Source: Gammaproteobacteria bacterium (GTDB lineage: Bacteria; Pseudomonadota; Gammaproteobacteria; Ga0077536). From it: DNA of 51,810 bases. The notes under the pieces were generated by a model that saw only the letters and a program-made list of their open reading frames with translations, made no database searches and had not been told where the DNA came from. The stretch spans positions 1 to 51,810 of the forward strand of contig JAURHQ010000007.1 of assembly GCA_030833185.1 (NCBI GenBank). Direction: 5' to 3'. The position numbers and the translations under genes were made by a program. This document shows, piece after piece, positions 50,322 to 51,810 of this stretch. Each line of letters opens with the position of its first letter. Position 1 is the first letter of the stretch.

Positions 50322-51575
50322 ATGGATGTCGACGCGCTGCTGAACGACCCGACCTTCTTCGCCAACGACCGCTACTATCAGCTCTTCGACCGGATGCGCC
50401 GGGAAGACCCCGTGCACTGGACCGCGAGCCCGGACGGGCGCGGCTACTGGTCCCTGTTCGCCCATGCCGACCTCAAGCACGTGCTGAACGAACCTCTGCT
50501 GTTCAGCTCCGAGCGCGAGGGCGTGTTCCCGGTGCTGGACGCAGAAATGGCGAAAATTGCCCGCGACGCCTGGGGCGTCGGGCAGAACGTGGCGATGATC
50601 GATCCGCCGCGGCATACCGAATTCCGCAAGGTCATCGCCCAGCCCTTCATGCCGAAGCCGCTGGCCGACAACGAGGCGCGCACCCGGGCGCTGATCGACG
50701 GCATCTTCGATGCCCTGCCGGCCAACGGCGAAATCGATCTGGTCACCGACCTCGCGGTGCGCATCCCCATGGCGGTGATTTGCGATGTGCTGGACCTGCC
50801 GGCATCCGACTGGGACCGGCTGCTGCACTGGGGCAAGCTCGCCATCGGCGGCTCAGACGCCGAGTACAGTCTGGGCAGCGCGGCGGCGACGATGGATTTT
50901 GGCTATCAGTGCCTGAAGGACTACAGCGCAGCCATTACCGCCACGCGGCGCGGCTGCCCGCACGCCGACCCGCTTAGCCAGCTCGCCAACGCGCAGGTCC
51001 AGGGTCGACCGATGCGCCAGAGCGAGGCGACCTACAACGCGGTGCAGGTCATCCTCGCCGGCTTCGAAACCACGCGGAATGCCTTCTCCGGCGGGGTGCT
51101 CGCGCTGCTGCAAAATCCGGCGCAGATGGCGCTGCTGCGCGAGGACCCAAAGCTGCTGCGGCTGGCGGCGGAAGAATTTGTCCGCTGGTCCAATCCCGTG
51201 ATCTCGCTGATGCGGGTCGCGACCGCCACCACCACGCTGCGCGAGAAGACCATTCGCGAAAACGACCGGCTGGTGCTGTGGTTTCCCTCGGCCAACCGCG
51301 ACGAGACGGTGTTCGATCGACCTTACGAGTTCGACGTTAGCCGCCATCCCAACCTGCACCTCGGCTTCGGCGCCGGCCCGCATTTCTGCCTCGGCGGGCC
51401 GCTGGCGAAGCTTGAAATCAGGCTCGCGATGGAAGCGCTCATCGCGCGCTACGACGGCATAGAGATCACCGGCCCGGTGGAATGGGTACAGTCGACGTTC
51501 GTCGGTGGCCTGAAACATCTACCGGTGCGCCTGAAACGCAAGCGCGCGCTCCAGACAGAGGCGGCGACCGCCTGA
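50322..51575 (+). CDS. Cytochrome P450
   Basis: I-helix AGFETT; EEFVRW (ExxR); heme-binding FGAGPHFCLG; RBS GGAGGA before MDVDALL. Confidence 0.95.
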   Translation: MDVDALLNDPTFFANDRYYQLFDRMRREDPVHWTASPDGRGYWSLFAHADLKHVLNEPLLFSSEREGVFPVLDAEMAKIARDAWGVGQNVAMIDPPRHTEFRKVIAQPFMPKPLADNEARTRALIDGIFDALPANGEIDLVTDLAVRIPMAVICDVLDLPASDWDRLLHWGKLAIGGSDAEYSLGSAAATMDFGYQCLKDYSAAITATRRGCPHADPLSQLANAQVQGRPMRQSEATYNAVQVILAGFETTRNAFSGGVLALLQNPAQMALLREDPKLLRLAAEEFVRWSNPVISLMRVATATTTLREKTIRENDRLVLWFPSANRDETVFDRPYEFDVSRHPNLHLGFGAGPHFCLGGPLAKLEIRLAMEALIARYDGIEITGPVEWVQSTFVGGLKHLPVRLKRKRALQTEAATA

Positions 51576-51750
51576 GTCGGGGCAAAGCCCCTCCCACGAG
51601 GCCCATGGGAACGGCAGCGCCAGCAGCAAGCCCACAAAAACCTCAGTCGGCGCAAAAGCCCCCGCCCACCAGCCCCGTGGGAGCGGCAACGCCGCGACGC
51701 CATCAGCAACTTCACGCCAACATCAGTCGGGGCAAAGCTCCTCCCACGAC
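51575..51750. repeat. Tandem degenerate REP-like repeats (AGTCGGGGCAAAGCCCCTCCCACGA)
   Basis: Three copies starting near 51575, 51644 and 51724; a further partial CCCTCCCACGA at 51771. Confidence 0.75.
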
Positions 51751-51810
51751 GCCGGCGGCAAGTCATCCAGCCCTCCCACGAGAATCGCGAGACCTCTGCA
51801 ATGCCCGTCG

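Noticed and set aside
51449-51766. Minus-strand ORF with internal RSHGxxGRG repeats
   Set aside because: Arises from translating the REP-like tandem repeats and the antisense of the P450 3' end.

Overview
GC-rich bacterial chromosomal window (looks proteobacterial) with about 40 recognisable protein-coding genes. I found no rRNA, tRNA, CRISPR array, integrase or full-length transposase. Left part: Crp/Fnr-type regulator, CIRCE-controlled groES-groEL, gloB-like hydrolase, LLM oxidoreductase, pseudouridine synthase, ABC-2 exporter pair, RTX-like protein, Kir-type K+ channel homologue, rep helicase, ABC exporter, ttcA. Middle: PTP and histidine phosphatases, pirin, PQQ alcohol dehydrogenase/SDR/ALDH/AraC locus, solute-binding protein with acetamidase/formamidase, large GAF/PAS/GGDEF protein. 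Right part: catabolic-looking region (LLM, acyl-CoA dehydrogenase, TfdA-like dioxygenase, alpha/beta hydrolase, CoA-transferase, three Baeyer-Villiger-type monooxygenases, P450) and a Ser/Thr kinase + FHA-cyclase + FGE-like signalling operon. Most interesting signals: (i) Kir channel homologue whose selectivity filter reads TVSFGG; (ii) diguanylate cyclase with a FixL-like PAS that keeps the heme-ligand and distal residues; (iii) a monooxygenase gene bracketed by two direct copies of a palindromic GGGTCAGAGTAAAAA element and carrying a W-to-F change in the BVMO fingerprint; (iv) kinase/cyclase-FHA/FGE-like operon with a predicted cytoplasmic PEGA-like domain and a cyclase lacking the transition-state Asn; (v) PQQ dehydrogenase lacking the vicinal Cys pair; (vi) three REPIN-like inverted doublets. 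All family calls are from reading the sequence; no database searches were run.
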